A stretch of 64,000 bases of DNA, taken from Climacteris rufus. Its lineage: Eukaryota; Chordata; Aves; Passeriformes; Climacteridae. Where the stretch lies: positions 360,504-424,503 of the forward strand of contig VZRZ01003127.1 of NCBI GenBank assembly GCA_013398175.1, read 5' to 3'. Of this stretch, positions 12,737 to 24,800 are shown piece after piece. Numbering within the stretch: position 1 is the stretch's first letter; each line of letters starts with the position of its first letter. Made by a program: the position numbers and the translations under genes. Under the pieces are notes generated by a model. That model saw only the letters and a program-made list of their open reading frames with translations, made no database searches and had not been told where the DNA came from.

Positions 12737-15415
12737 CCCATCGCTGTGCACATGCAGAGCCACACCAAGCCTATTAAGTGCCACCAGAAATGCCAGTGGG
12801 ATTTAAGCACAGGCCAGCTGATGGCTCCCTGCAGATGCTGGGCTTTGGGAGCTCTGCCAGGGCCCTCCTGCATCCCATGGCAATCCACGGATGGGCTGGA
12901 CAGCAGCCCTGCCAGCAGGGAGGGTCCCAATTAAGAGAACACTGAACCAATCTGAGGGACTAAAAGGGACAGGATTAAATTCCAGGCAGCCAGTGAGACC
13001 CTTTGCCAGTGATTTGGCTGAAATCTGTCACAGCAGATCCATCCAAGAGACACCAGATTTCCCTGGCATATGGGGTGAGCAATTTTTTGGACCGCTGTGC
13101 CTGATCCCAGCAAGCTGAGGCTGTTTTTATGAACCCAAGACTGGCATTGGCTTTAAGAGGATATTTTCCCTCTCTTTACAGGCCAGTGCCTGATGTGCTG
13201 AGGTAGATTTAATTAATTACCAGTGTGCTTTTCCCAGGGCACTGTGGGACTCTCTGGACAGCCAAGAATCACACAGCACAATCCATCCTTCTCCCACACG
13301 GTGTTGCTGCCCCTTGGACAACCTCTGCCGTGGTGTGGAGCTGAATTTCATGTCACACTTCATCTTGGGGACACCCAGAGCTCCTGCTTGATGAGTTTTC
13401 AGATACCAAAGCACAGAACATCCCTTTTCTAGGAGCAGAGATACTGTCTCTGGCCACAGACCCTCCAGCACCTGGGAGTAAGTCCCAGCTGAAGGTTTCA
13501 ATTCCATTGCAAACCTTCCACCAAAATCACACCTTACACCTTAATCCCACATTCCAGCTCTGATCCCAAGTAAGTTTAATTCTCAGGGCAGAGGGATGGT
13601 GTTGTGGCTAAAAGCCAAGGCTTGGACACAGCTGCTCTGAACTGAGGTCCCATCTGATCCATGGATTCACTCCATGGCGTCAGACAAATTATCTTCCCTC
13701 AGTAAAAATGTGATTGTGGTACCTGGAACCAAGGGAATGAGGAGATATTTGAGATCCACAGGCAGAACATGGTGATAAAGGGGGGTACCAAGATCCTGTC
13801 TGACACTTTCATATGGAAATCTGGAATTTCCTTCAGCCCAAAATTCAAAGTAGTTCTGCCCCAAACTGACATTTTCCTAGAGCTCAGGTTTTTGAGGGGG
13901 GTTGACAAATTCAAAAAAAGGCTGAGAAGGGGCTTGAAGTAATTGTGCAAATCTGAGCTGCATTCAGAGAACACCTTCAGCTTGTGAAATGAAAGTATTT
14001 TCAACCCCCATCATTCTTTATTGCAAGGAAAAAAGTTATCTACATTTTTTAGTCACTTTGAGATTAAAAAATAAACATTTTGTTTGCAGTGTACTCATGA
14101 CAGATCAACACGAAACTTCACTTTGCTGAATATAAACCACCTGCATTTAATATCCAACCAGAATAGACCCCCCCACCCCTCTGGGACCCTCAACCAGGTA
14201 CCAAACCAGAAAAGGCTGTAATTTCAAAGTGCTCTGCAATTTACCTCAACAAAGGTTTGTCACTAAGAGAACTCCAGGAAAATCTATCTCCCAGCAGGGT
14301 ACAGAGGCAGCCCTGGCCCCTCCTCCTGCAAAGGAAAGCAGGGAAAAGGAAAAAAAGGAGAACTTTGACAACCTCCATCCCTAAAACCACACACTGCAAG
14401 TCTAGACACTGATGGAAGTAGCACAGGCTCTTTGCTACAGCCCAGGAAAGTCTCCTAGCACAGATTAAAATCAAGGAACATGAAATCCTTTTGAAGTTGG
14501 AGACTGCTGAGCAAAAACCTGTCCATGGACATCAATCCCTGTGCTCCCGGGACGCTGAGGAAGAGACGTTCCCAAACCAGATGTGATTTCCAACCACAGT
14601 GCTGAGGAAAGGGAGGACCACGACTCCCTGTGATGGTCCTGCCCCGCCTTGGCAGAATCTCCCTCATCTGCAGGGAAACTTGATGTTTTCATGTCTCATT
14701 CATCTTTCTAAGCCATCAATCAGCGAGTCAATAATTGGTAAACATGCTCCAACTTTCAACTCCGGCTCCCTTGGAGGAACAGATTCACCAGCAGCTACTT
14801 CAGAATCCATTGGGCGCCTCCCTGCCCGTCTCACATGTTTATCACTGTCAGCGAGCAGCTTCTAAAGCGTTTTTGCTGTGCCTTGAATTCAGTTGCTTCA
14901 AATTGGTCTCTCAAGTATTGCATGTACGAGTTCAAAGCCTCGAGATGTTAACAGCAGCAACACATCCTGGCATCTTTCTGTAGTCTTACTGAAGAATTTT
15001 ATTCAAAAGAACAGAAACTCTATTTCTTAACAAGTTTTCCTTTTCTCCTGACGTGAAGCTTTACGCTCTGTGCCTCCTGGCTGGACTGGATCACCGGTCA
15101 AGGAATCAAAGCCTGGTTCAGGCTCCTCCAAGCCCTCACTCTGCTGACACCACCAAGCAGCACAAATTGAGCTCTGGGGAAGGTGAAACACTTTGGTGCT
15201 GTCGGCAGCCCCACAGAACACCAGCACTTTGCAGAGAGCCAAAGCTGGAAACCCTGCTGCTGCAAGGAACCCCAAACCAGCTGGGGTTAACAGGGGTCCC
15301 ACAAAAGGTCCACAGCAAAGCAAAGTTCTCCCCAACCCTGCAGAACTGTGCAGGGAGTCACTGCTGCCTGTGCAGGGTGACACCCCGGAGCCACAGCTGG
15401 AACCACACACCTGGG
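12737..15415. other. Noncoding stretch with one SINE relic
   Basis: Apart from the MIR-like relic at 13,597-13,712 (own entry), I recognise nothing. AT-rich blocks occur at about 13,985-14,150 and 14,690-14,760. The region has no convincing exon. Confidence 0.55.
13597..13712 (+). mobile_element. Old MIR-like SINE fragment
   Basis: Plus orientation. The start 'ggtgttgtggctaaaagcc' resembles a tRNA-derived A-box region. Further on, 'cagacaaattatcttccctc' matches the MIR motif that normally reads 'gacaagttacttaacctc', followed by 'agtaaaaatg' in place of 'tctgtaaaatgg'. Divergence is high, so this is a moderate-confidence call. Confidence 0.42.
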
Positions 15416-16024
15416 ATTGGCCAGGAGGGCCCAGCCCTGTCCTGGGAGCATCAGGCACAGCACCCAGGGCTGGGCAAGGGGGGTTGGTCCTGCTCTGTTC
15501 TGCACTGGAGTGGCCTCACCTCCAGTCCTGGGGCAGTTTTTGGTGCCAAAACATAAGATATAAAGCTGTCAGAGAGAGTCCAAAGGAAGGACATGGGGAT
15601 GGGGAAGGGTCTGGAAGGGAACAGAGCCATAGCAGGAGAGGCTGAGGGCAGCTGGCTTGTTCAGCTGGAGCAGAGGAGATAAGGGCAGAGCTCAGTGGGG
15701 CTGCAGCTCCTCCCGAGGGGCAGCTCTGATCTCTGCTCCCTGTGACAGGGACAGGACCCAGGGAAGGGCTGGAGCTGTGCCAGGAGAGATTTAGGTTGGA
15801 TATCAGGAAAGGTTCTTCCCCCAGAGAGAGCTGGGCACTGCCCAGGCTCCCCAGGGAATGGGCACTGCCCCAAGGCTGCCAGAGCTCCAGGAGCCTTTGG
15901 ACAAGGCTCCCAGGGATGCCCAGGGTGGGATTGTTGGGGTGTCCCTGGGATTGTGCAGGGCCAGGAGTGGGACTGGGTGATCCCTGTGGGTCCCTTTCAA
16001 TTCAGGAGATTCTGTGGTTCTGTC
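15416..16024 (+). mobile_element. CR1 LINE fragment, 609 bp
   Basis: One of the longer CR1 copies, in plus orientation. It shows 'gcactggagtggcctcacc', 'ggacatggggatgggga', 'ctcccgaggggcagctctg', 'gagatttaggttggatatc', 'gctgccagagctccagg', 'ggattgttggggtgtcc' and a clear 3' end with 'attctgtggttctgt'. It belongs to the same group as the copies at 18,475, 31,457, 40,850 and 63,604. There is no reverse-transcriptase segment. It forms an inverted pair with the copy at 18,475-18,823. Confidence 0.93.
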
Positions 16025-18474
16025 TCAGGATCTGCAAATCCTCAGCTACAAAAGATGCCAGGACCCTTCTGCCCCAGACCTGTCTCTTCTGTAGCACAGA
16101 GTAAGACTGAGCTCACCCTCCCAGCCTGCCGAGGGGCACAGCCCAGCCTGGTCAGGAAGGTGTTAATTCTACCACATCACAGAACTGCAGACAGGATTCT
16201 TCTCTCATCTGTGCAGTGAAGCACTTGTGGATAACCAGGAGTACCCCCTCAGCATTTCCCTGTTTGCTCCTGTACTCACTGTGAAATGACTCAGACTCAC
16301 TAAAACCCTCTGAAGTTCCCAGGTAATTTTCATTTCGCTGTGATCCGACCATCTCCTCAGAGCAATGAGACCTCTCAGTGCCAAAATTTAACAACTGCAA
16401 CAATTCTCCTTAACACCTCCTGCCAGCGATATTGTTCATTGCTGAATTGCTTCATTAATTCCAAGTCGATACAAGCAGCTTCCTTTTGTCAATCTCACTA
16501 TATTAACATATAATTTCAATGTTTGGGACCATTTTCAGGCTTGGAAATGAGATTAGCTTCAAGTGATTAAAATAAGTTCTCAAGACTGGGCAAAATCACC
16601 AGCTCACAAAAGCTATAGATTGATCTTTGCAATGGTAAATGGAAAAACCATTCCCAAATTACAAGTTTACCGTTACACCACTCAAATTTTGAAAGCTGTT
16701 TGCTTTCAATATCTTGTTTTTGTTTTCCCAGGAAATCAACACAGGCAGACTTCATCAGAATTGCAGCCCTGTTTCCAGAGGGTTCCAAAGGCTTTGCATT
16801 TCCCTGTTAAGGGGATGTCGGGACTGGCTGTGCTGAAGGACATGAAGTGCAGGGAAGCTGGGAAATCCTCCCAACCCTCCCTGTTAATATCCCCTCTGCC
16901 CCTCACTGTTCCAATTGCATGTGACATCATCAACCACAATTAAGGCATTAGACTTGTCACAGGACACGCTTTTCTGTGGTAGGATTGGTAAGTGATGCTC
17001 CCAACGGAGCCAATTCCAGCTCGGGAGCAGGGATTTGGCTGTGGGAGATTGATGGACTTACCCTTTCCTTCGTGCTGCACGGGAGGGTCCCACCAGGGGC
17101 AGGGTGGACACAGGCAGTAAAACACCAGTGACCCACGGTCCCCTGTGACCTGGCTGTGACATCAGACTGGACCCTGCCTGCCCCATGAAGGGCCCAGATC
17201 CAATGGGATCCATTCATCACCCCTGCCCAGGCAATCAGAAGCAAGCACAGGCTGTCCTTGAGCACACACAGTGTTTTCTCCACCTGCACGTTCAAACTTC
17301 GCCCGTGCTGCACACCCAGGGCTGAGGGATTTTTGTTACACTCCTGGTACAGTTCCTCCTTTGCACCCTTCCCCTCACCCTCTGAAAGGCCTCCAGAGCC
17401 TCTGTGGCCGAGCTGTTGTGGTGACATCACCTTGGGGACATCACTGACCAACAGGGGAAGGTGGGACAACATCCAGGTCTCCAAGGAGAAAATGGATCAG
17501 GGACTAACGCCAGAACTCTCCCCAACTGACAGGAGAGGCACAAACACCCAAGCCAGGAACCGGCACTCTTGTCTCAGGGAAACCTAAAAACGAGAGGGAT
17601 CAGCTCACAGGGAACCAAATCAGAGCTTTTTGGAGAGAGAAGGAAGCTCATAGTAAAACAGAGATCAAAGATGTACAGCTGACAGAGCTGCTAAGGCTCG
17701 TTATGTCTGCAGGGAAATCAATGCCACTGAGCTCATGGGGAGTTTTGCTGGAATCTCTTGAAGTTTTACCCAAAGCTGAGCTCCACAGGTCGGGTGAGTC
17801 CACTCCTCTCAGCTGTCAGTGAGAAGTTTTTAATTCCATGGCTGAGGAGATGGGAAATGAGATCAGCCCCCTCCAAAGCAACATGGGCAGAAAGGAAGGC
17901 TCCGAGCACCCTCAGCAGGGGCTGAGAGAAGCATTGAGCGTAAACCTCACTTCAGAGGGGTTTTGTACAAAGGGGAGAAGCTGCTGCTGCATCCCTGGAG
18001 ACGTGTTTGTAACCTGTGTCCATTGTCTCAGCTCTTCAGGAGTTCCAGACACAATCCATTGCTGCTTTTGTTTATAAAAAACAAGCACCAAAAAGAACAA
18101 ATCAATGCAATCTTGGGGATTGTTTCCTGTGGAGCTCCTCCAACACTGGCGTTTCTTCCCTCCCAAGCCAACATTTAATTTTCAACATCCTGCACAAAAT
18201 GATGGTGCTTTTCAATATATTCACCCCCTCCAGCCCTCACCTTGCTCTTCTAGAAGGTCCCAGAGGTGCAGCATCACTGGGGCACCGCCTGGGCAGGTTC
18301 AGCTCAGCATCACCATGAAGAGACAAAGCTCTTTGTGACACACAAATTGTTCTCAGCGCTGGCTTCACAGCCAGGTTGTGCAAACCAGATGTGCAAGGGA
18401 AGGTTTGGGAAATAGGAACCCTCCCTCCTGCCCACGGTGATGCTGAGATTCTGACCTTTAGATCCTGACCTTTT
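16025..18474. other. Noncoding stretch between inverted CR1 copies
   Basis: No gene is recognised. The part at about 16,400-16,580 is AT-rich and repeat-free and could be a conserved element. The 175-codon minus frame at 16,957-17,484 shows no domain. Confidence 0.55.
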
Positions 18475-18823
18475 CAGAGAATCACAGAACCTCCTGAGCT
18501 GAGGGACCCACAGGGATCACCCAGTGCCACTCCTGGCCTTGCACAGACACCCCAAGAATCCCACCTTGTGCATCCCTGGGAGCCTTGTCCAAAGGCTCCT
18601 GGAGCGCTGGCAGCCTTGGAGCTGTGCCCATTCCCTGGGGAGCCTGGGCAGTGCCCAGCACCCTCTGGGGGAAGAACTTTTTCCTGATATCCAACCTAAA
18701 TCTCTCCTGGCACAGCTCCAGCCCTTCCCTGGGTCCTGTCCCTGTCACAGGGAGCAGAGCTGCCCCTCGGGAGGAGCTGCAGCCCCCACTGAGCTCTGCC
18801 CTCATCTCTCCTCCAGCTGAACA
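18475..18823 (-). mobile_element. CR1 LINE 3' fragment, about 350 bp
   Basis: A minus-oriented CR1 with a well-kept 3' end 'agagaatcacagaacc'. It continues with 'ccttgcacagacacccc', 'gagcgctggcagccttgg', 'attccctggggagcctgg' and 'ggagcagagctgcccctcgg'. It is the opposite-strand counterpart of 15,416-16,024, with high similarity over the shared part, and ends near 'ctccagctgaaca'. Confidence 0.92.
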
Positions 18824-19004
18824 TTCCAAGTGTCCTCAGTGAGCTCCTCCAGGCACAGGGTCACTCCAATGAGAAGGAAGAACCTCCCCAAAACGCTGTG
18901 GCCAGTGAGGCTGAGTTGATATTCTCCTCAGTCAGGCACGTCTGGAAATCTCCTTCGCCCCTCTCTGGTGCCTGAGGCTGTTACGGCTCTGAGTCTTTTG
19001 CTTT

Positions 19005-19175
19005 CATGTTGGAATGAAAATATCATGATGTACAAATTATTACTTTGTAATTAATTATGCAGAATAACTAAAGTGAACATGACTTCAGCATTATGACAGC
19101 TTTGAAATTTACCACTTTGTAAATTAATAAGTAATGAATCTGGCTTGCTGGGTATATGTTTAATATAAGAGAAGG
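19005..19175. other. AT-rich candidate conserved noncoding element
   Basis: A sharp AT-rich block in GC-richer DNA. It contains homeodomain-type cores such as 'gtaattaattatgc' and several near-palindromic TAAT motifs, and lacks repeats, CpG and open frames. This composition is typical of long-conserved vertebrate enhancers. Conservation itself cannot be judged from one sequence. Confidence 0.3.
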
Positions 19176-19270
19176 TTACCTAAACAAAAAGAAAGGCTTA
19201 AACTAATTTATCTCTAAGAGAGTGAGAAGGAGGCTCAGTTTTTGTTGGCAAGGAGGAAAGAGGAAAATAC

Positions 19271-19383
19271 AGTTCTTGTACCCTTTTCAACTGTCTGAGA
19301 GACACTGGCAAGGGTGTGATAATCCCACTCCACACAACTCCTGCACCCAAAACTGACCCAGATTTCCCCAGACTTGGCAAGAA
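19271..19383 (+). repeat. Dispersed copy of duplicated block B
   Basis: This matches 21,620-21,725 in the same orientation. Shared strings are 'aactgt', 'acactggca', 'gtgtgataatccc' (versus 'atgtgataatcct') and the long 'gatttccccagacttggc'. The match includes small indels, so the copies are not recent. It may be an unnamed repeat family or a local duplication. Confidence 0.6.
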
Positions 19384-21476
19384 CCTACAGCCTCTCTGCT
19401 GCGTAGCCAGAGCAAGGAGGACAGGCAAGGGAATGTCTGCAAACAAGGTTTATTTAAACCAGACAGCCAAATTCAGGGAATATTCTGGGGTCCGTGAGAG
19501 GTTTGCCCTGCCCTCAAGAACAACAGTGATCAGCTGTTCCACAGCCACCTCCGAGCAGGAGGCCGAGTGCCATGGGAGCATTCCCAGCCAGCCCAACTGG
19601 GCACAGCCGGTCACTCACCACCTTCCCACCCCAGCCCAGGCTCTGACACTGCCACCTCGGTTCTGACCGATGTTCTGAGCCCGTGGGGTACAAGGCGACA
19701 GAGGTGAACACCCATCTGTATGTGAGCTTTGCTGCTGAGCTCCTGCCACACACCTTGGGGTGTCTTTCCTTTGGCTCCAATGCTGGGAATCCAGCCAGGG
19801 CTTTTGGTATTCCTGGGTTGTTTCTGGCTCTCACTGCCTGGCTCTCCATGGGCTGGGGGCACAGCACAGGGCCCCAAGAGCAAGCTGAGCATGGTCAGCC
19901 TCAGCTCTAAAGTCTGTTTGTTTCCTCTGTTGCTTCCCAAGAAAGGGAAGGGACCAAAGGAGCATCATCACTCCAGTGTCAAACTCTGCCTCTGCACAGG
20001 TCTGCAACACACGGACCGTATTTTTTTTCTCCTTCCCCATTCCATCCAACTGCCTGCAGCCTTTGAGTGTCATTTAAATCACTCCCACTAAACTGGCAGG
20101 GCTGTGCCCGGAACTACAACTGAGAGGTGACCTTGGCAGTGGGGGCAGCACTAATCACAGTAATTAGTGACACATCCCTAGATGTCAGCCTGGCAGCCAG
20201 GGATCCACGGGTCACCTGTGGTGCAGGATGTCCTGCACTGACCATCAGCTTGGGGCTGACTTGTTCCCAGCTCTCCCCACAGCAATGAATCACGCTGTGC
20301 ATGTAAAAGCAGACGGTGAGGACGTGGCCCCAGACAATGCAAACCCTGCCTTGCTCCATCTGGTGAGCCAAGGCAGTTCTGGAGCACTTATCACACTGGA
20401 CAGGCTCAGCATAACTCCCAGAGAACACAAAGGTTTTCCCTGGAGCCAGATCACACCTTTAGAGGGGACAAGACAGGTTACATCCGCCTGCTTCCCCAGG
20501 AGCAGAATCCTTGCCAGCCCTAAACACCATAAACCATGGCCTTCAAGCCATGGGAACAAACACCAGTTCCCTCCCAGAGGCAGCACAGACATTTTTCTTC
20601 AGCACAGGGCCACGTTTCCAGGAGCCAGGAAAGCTTTAAGAGTCCTCCCTGCACTGTATTTTTTCAATCACTTCTTTTGTGTCAAGCACTTCAAATTCAG
20701 CTAATCTGGGGAGGGCACAGGGGTAGAAAAATCTTAGGGAAAAGTCACACCCAAGAAAGCTGGATCGAGCGTAAAAATAGCTGCCGAGCTATTTCCTAAT
20801 AGCCCCTTTGGTTGGGCACGAGGCTTCAGCCATTGACAAGGTGCTAAAGAGATGATGGGTGGCATCTCAGCACTTTTTCCGTGCCAACAGGTTTCAATGC
20901 AAGGACAGCTGAGCTTTTTCCCTCCTCCCAAAGGACTTCTCATTTCCCTAAGGAGGGGGACGGGGATATTTATGTGGGATCAGCCCATCCCCGAGCACTG
21001 CTGCACCGGTGGTTTGCTCTGTGGCTCGCAGGTACTGCCTCCAGGAACCTAAGGGAGCCACAGCCTGGCACGTCAGCTTTGGAAAAGAAAAGTGCTTAAA
21101 ACCTTAAAAGAAATAAAATGTGTGTGTTCCTTGGGATGGAGCCAGCCTTGCAGCAGCCTCTTTCCTGCAGGGAATGTCCCTCTCTCACCCAGGAACCGGT
21201 GTTACCCCCCTGTCCAGCCCGATGCAGGATGTGAACCCAAGCCTGCAGCATCCCGCAGGATGTCCCTGTGCAGAAGGGCAGAGGCTGCCTGCAAACCCTC
21301 AAAGTGCAGAGACTGACATTTCCCGGAGGAGGAAGCAGCACTGGCACTGAAAGAGGCACACCAACAACAGCCATGGTTTAACTGAGAAGGCAAAGATGGG
21401 GTGATGCACAGCTGGGTCAGGACCTGCAGAGCAGCACCAGTGAAGCCCCAGCAGGGCGCTTGGACCACCAGCCCCA

Positions 21477-21495
21477 CAGGGAAAATATTTCCCTG
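21477..21495. repeat. 19-bp palindrome with 8-bp arms
   Basis: The arms CAGGGAAA and TTTCCCTG flank a 3-base centre ATA, just at the start of the first duplicated block A. It could be a small protein-binding site or chance; at this size it is only suggestive. Confidence 0.5.
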
Positions 21496-21632
21496 TATTT
21501 TGGCTGATGTTTTGTGGTTCCCAGAGGGAGACCAGAGGAACACGGTCAGCAAGCTCTGGATTGACTGCTCCCTGCCCTAAAACCAGCTGAACCCCACTGT
21601 CTCAGGGCCCACTTGGAGCTGTTCCTCTTGTT
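21490..21632 (+). repeat. Local duplication, block A copy 1
   Basis: This pairs with 21,833-21,977 at an offset of about 344 bp. Shared strings include 'ccctgtatttt', 'ggttcccagagggagacc' and 'agctgaaccccactgt'. Copy 1 continues into block B (21,620-21,725), which also occurs at 19,271-19,383. It is noncoding. Confidence 0.75.
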
Positions 21633-21832
21633 TTCTTCCCTTTCCAACTGTATGAAACACTGGCAGTGATGTGATAATCCTACTCCTGTCCCCAAAACTG
21701 ACTCAGATTTCCCCAGACTTGGCTGCTCTCAGCCTGAGCCTCTTGCCAAGATTTCTTTTTACTTCTGTGTCTGAACACACATTTAAGATACTAAAAGTGC
21801 AGGAGAAGGTAAAAGCAACACTCCCAGGTTTT

Positions 21833-21977
21833 CCCTGTATTTTGACTGGTATGTTCCATGGTTCCCAGAGGGAGACCAGAGGAACACAGGCAGCAGGCTG
21901 GATTTGTGGGGTCACTACTCCCTACCCTAAGCCCAGCTGAACCCCACTGTGCGGACCCACTGGGAGTTGTTCCTCAC
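21833..21977 (+). repeat. Local duplication, block A copy 2
   Basis: Second copy of block A, diverged from the first by substitutions and small indels. It ends at 'gttgttcctc' and then diverges from the sequence that follows copy 1. The order A-B-spacer-A', plus an isolated B 2.3 kb upstream, suggests an old tandem duplication or fragments of an unrecognised repeat. Confidence 0.75.
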
Positions 21978-24413
21978 ACCATCTGACGCTGGTTTGATTA
22001 ATTCCTGTCTCTGCCTCTCTCAGACAGGTGGGGAAAGTCATCAGTGTTTGACAACAAGGGCAGTGCCTCATTTGGGTTCCATCCTGCCCAGCAGCTGCTC
22101 CCTCAGCACGGGAGCTGGGGCGGGCAGATTGCAGGGATGCAGAGTCCGGGTGTGGCTGCACAGATCGCTGGGATTTAGGGATTAAGGGGAACGGATTGTC
22201 AGATTCAAGGAGGGATCAGTGTGAAGGCTGAGTGTGAGAGCAGATGTTGGTGATTTTCCCCCCCTCCCCACACTGCTCATCCCCACGCCAATGCTGTCCC
22301 CTCTGAGCATTATCCATGCTCAGCTTCCGAGATCTCCCGTCATCCCTTTTTTCATTTGCCAGCCTGGCTCTAAGGGAGCCAGCTGCTTTCCCCAAATCCA
22401 CAGGCAAAAAGACTTAGTTAATATAAAAGATTAAAGGTGTCTATCTGGTTGTCTTCCCTTGTTTCTCTTGCTCTTTCTCCCTGGCACAAATTCCCTCCAT
22501 CACTCCATGAAGTCCCATCCTTATCCCCACAGTGCAACACTCAGAGTCCCTCACCTGCACAGTCATTGCCGCCTTTGGCCAGGGAACAGCAGGTCCTTAA
22601 TTTGGAAGCATCTCTTTTTTTCCTGCTCTTAACCTTTCCCACCCAAAACCCTGCAAGTTCCCTGTGGCCAACAATCCTTGTGCTCCCGCAGCAGACACCA
22701 GAGACCCTCTGTGCCGGACCTGTGTCCCTGTTTACACGGAACAACAGATCCACAGCCAACCCACTCCCTGCAACACTGGCAGCACATAATGAGTCCCCAA
22801 GGCCTCTTCTCCAAGAGGCTCCAAGAGTTCCCTACAAAAGCCCTGCTGTAGCAGCTTTCACAGTTTGACCTCTCTCCCTCCTTGCTGAGCGAGCTGGCAC
22901 AGCCGTGGTTAATGAGCCAGCCCTGTGCAGCGGGCTCGGACCGAGCTGGAAGCATTCCACTTCCATCCATGGAGGGTGCAGTTGTCATTGGCCCAGGTAA
23001 CCCCAAGGCTGGGATAAAAAAAACCTCAGAAAATAGGGAAAGGGCACCAAAATGCCTGTGCTGAGCAGCAGCAGCACGAGAAGCGTCGACTCGGCGCCCT
23101 GGCAGCGCGGGACAGCCGCAAAATGGGGAAGGCGGAGGTGGAGGGGAACAATTCCCAAGCAGGCAGCTGCCTTCCAAGAAAATCCTGCACGTCAAAAGCT
23201 CCAGACAGCGGTGAAATATCAGCTGCTTAGCACAGCCACTTCCCAAGGGAGCCGAGGGGGATCCAGCACTCACCTCACACCCGTGACAGCGGGGACTGGA
23301 GGAGCCGCTCAGCTACGTGAGGACAGGCCCTGGAGCTAAGTCACAGCAGCACAGAAAGCAACCAGACACAAGTTATCGGTGCCACAGAGTGGAAAAAAAT
23401 GGAATAAAAATAAAAGAAAACCAACTAGGATGGCTACCACCAGATCCTGTGGCTGAGCAAGTCCACCCTGCTCGAGGATGACAATTTAAGGGGGGAGGAA
23501 GGCCAGAAAAATAAGTAAATAACTCTGTGCCTGCATTGCTTATACAGGAGAGAAGATTTAATAGACAGAGAGAACGGAGTCTTATCAGCACAACTCACGC
23601 TCAGTAGTGCAAGGGAGGGCATCATACATTAGCTTGCTTTGACCTGCAGGGCCCTCAGTGGGAATTTTCTCCACCACACTGACATGATGTTGTTTAGATG
23701 CAATGCACATCTCGCCTGCATGGAAACATGCTGACACTTTGGAGGCTTTTGAATACAGAGAAGGAGCGGAGAGAAAAAAAGATGTCTGGGTCAAAATGTT
23801 TCTCTAATAGTTATAGATTTAATTCTATGGTCTGGAGAGAAGAGTGGGAGAAGAGATTATTTTTTTTCCTCCCTATTTCTTTTTCAGAACATGAAAAGGA
23901 AATCCAAAAGCATATTACTGTCCTGCTCTGCTTTGCTTTTCCTCATTTCTCTGGTTTGGCTGTGGCTTTCTCTGTCCCTCCCACCACCATCATCACATAC
24001 AAGACCCAGGGAAGATCTGGCCCAAACTGCTGACAATCTAGCTTGGATAAAACACTCCTGGGTTCCTCTAAGAAGGAACAAATTAACATCAGATTCCTCA
24101 ACACGCAAGGCAAAATAAACAGGGAAATTATTTGCCCAGCCACGCTGGTACTTTAAATTCTTGCAAAGAACTGGGTTGTATCCAGACAGATAGATAATAT
24201 AACATATTACTTCAGCTGAAATTGCCTGTAGCCCCTCAGATTTCCCACTTTGCAGTTGTATTTCATCTTAGACCCAACCCAGAGCACACCAGCACCCAAA
24301 TTCAGGAGGGGAGCAAGACGAGGAGTAGCAGCAGGAACCTCTCGGGCTTCATTTTGGCTACAAAGATTAAAGCTGTGGGGTGTCAGAGCATGGTGAGGAG
24401 GATTTATGGAGAC

Positions 24414-24800
24414 CACAGGATCACTGACACTGGAAAAGACCTTTGAGATCATCGAGTCTGACCTACGACCCACCACCACCCCATCAACCAGACCACGGCA
24501 CAGAGTGCCACGTCCAGTCACTCCTTAAACACTGCCAGGGACAGTGACTTCACCAGGGCCATGGGCAGCCCATTCAATATCTAACCACCCTTTCTGTGAA
24601 GAAATTCATCTTGGTGTCCAACCTCAACCCACCCTGGTGCAGCTTAAGGCCACATCCCCTGTCACTGGTTCAGAGCAGAGCTCAACATCCCCTGGCTGCC
24701 CCCTCCTGCCAGGGAGTTGTGGAGAGCCAGAAGATCCCCCCGAGCCTCCTTTTCTCCAGGATGAACCCTCCCAAGTCCCTCATCAGACTTGTGGTGCCCA
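24414..24800 (-). mobile_element. CR1 LINE 3' fragment, about 390 bp
   Basis: Minus orientation. The 3' end 'acaggatcactgacactgg' is followed by 'gacctttgagatcatcgag', 'gccacgtccagtcactcc', 'tctgtgaagaaattcatc' and 'cctccttttctccagg'. This is the CR1 group with 'gagatcatcgagtc' at the 3' end. Similarity fades after 'cagacttgtgg'. Confidence 0.9.

Larger units (their letters stand above)
18824..24413. other. Noncoding stretch with local duplication and AT-rich island
   Basis: This is the longest CR1-free stretch in the left half of the window, 5.6 kb. It holds an AT-rich island at 19,005-19,175, repeated blocks at 19,271-19,383 and 21,490-21,977 (own entries), and a mildly CpG-rich patch near 23,040-23,300. 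The 214-codon minus frame at 22,629-23,273 lacks any domain I know. Confidence 0.55.

Noticed and set aside
22629..23273. 214-codon minus-strand frame
   Set aside because: No domain or signal recognised; codon use looks random.
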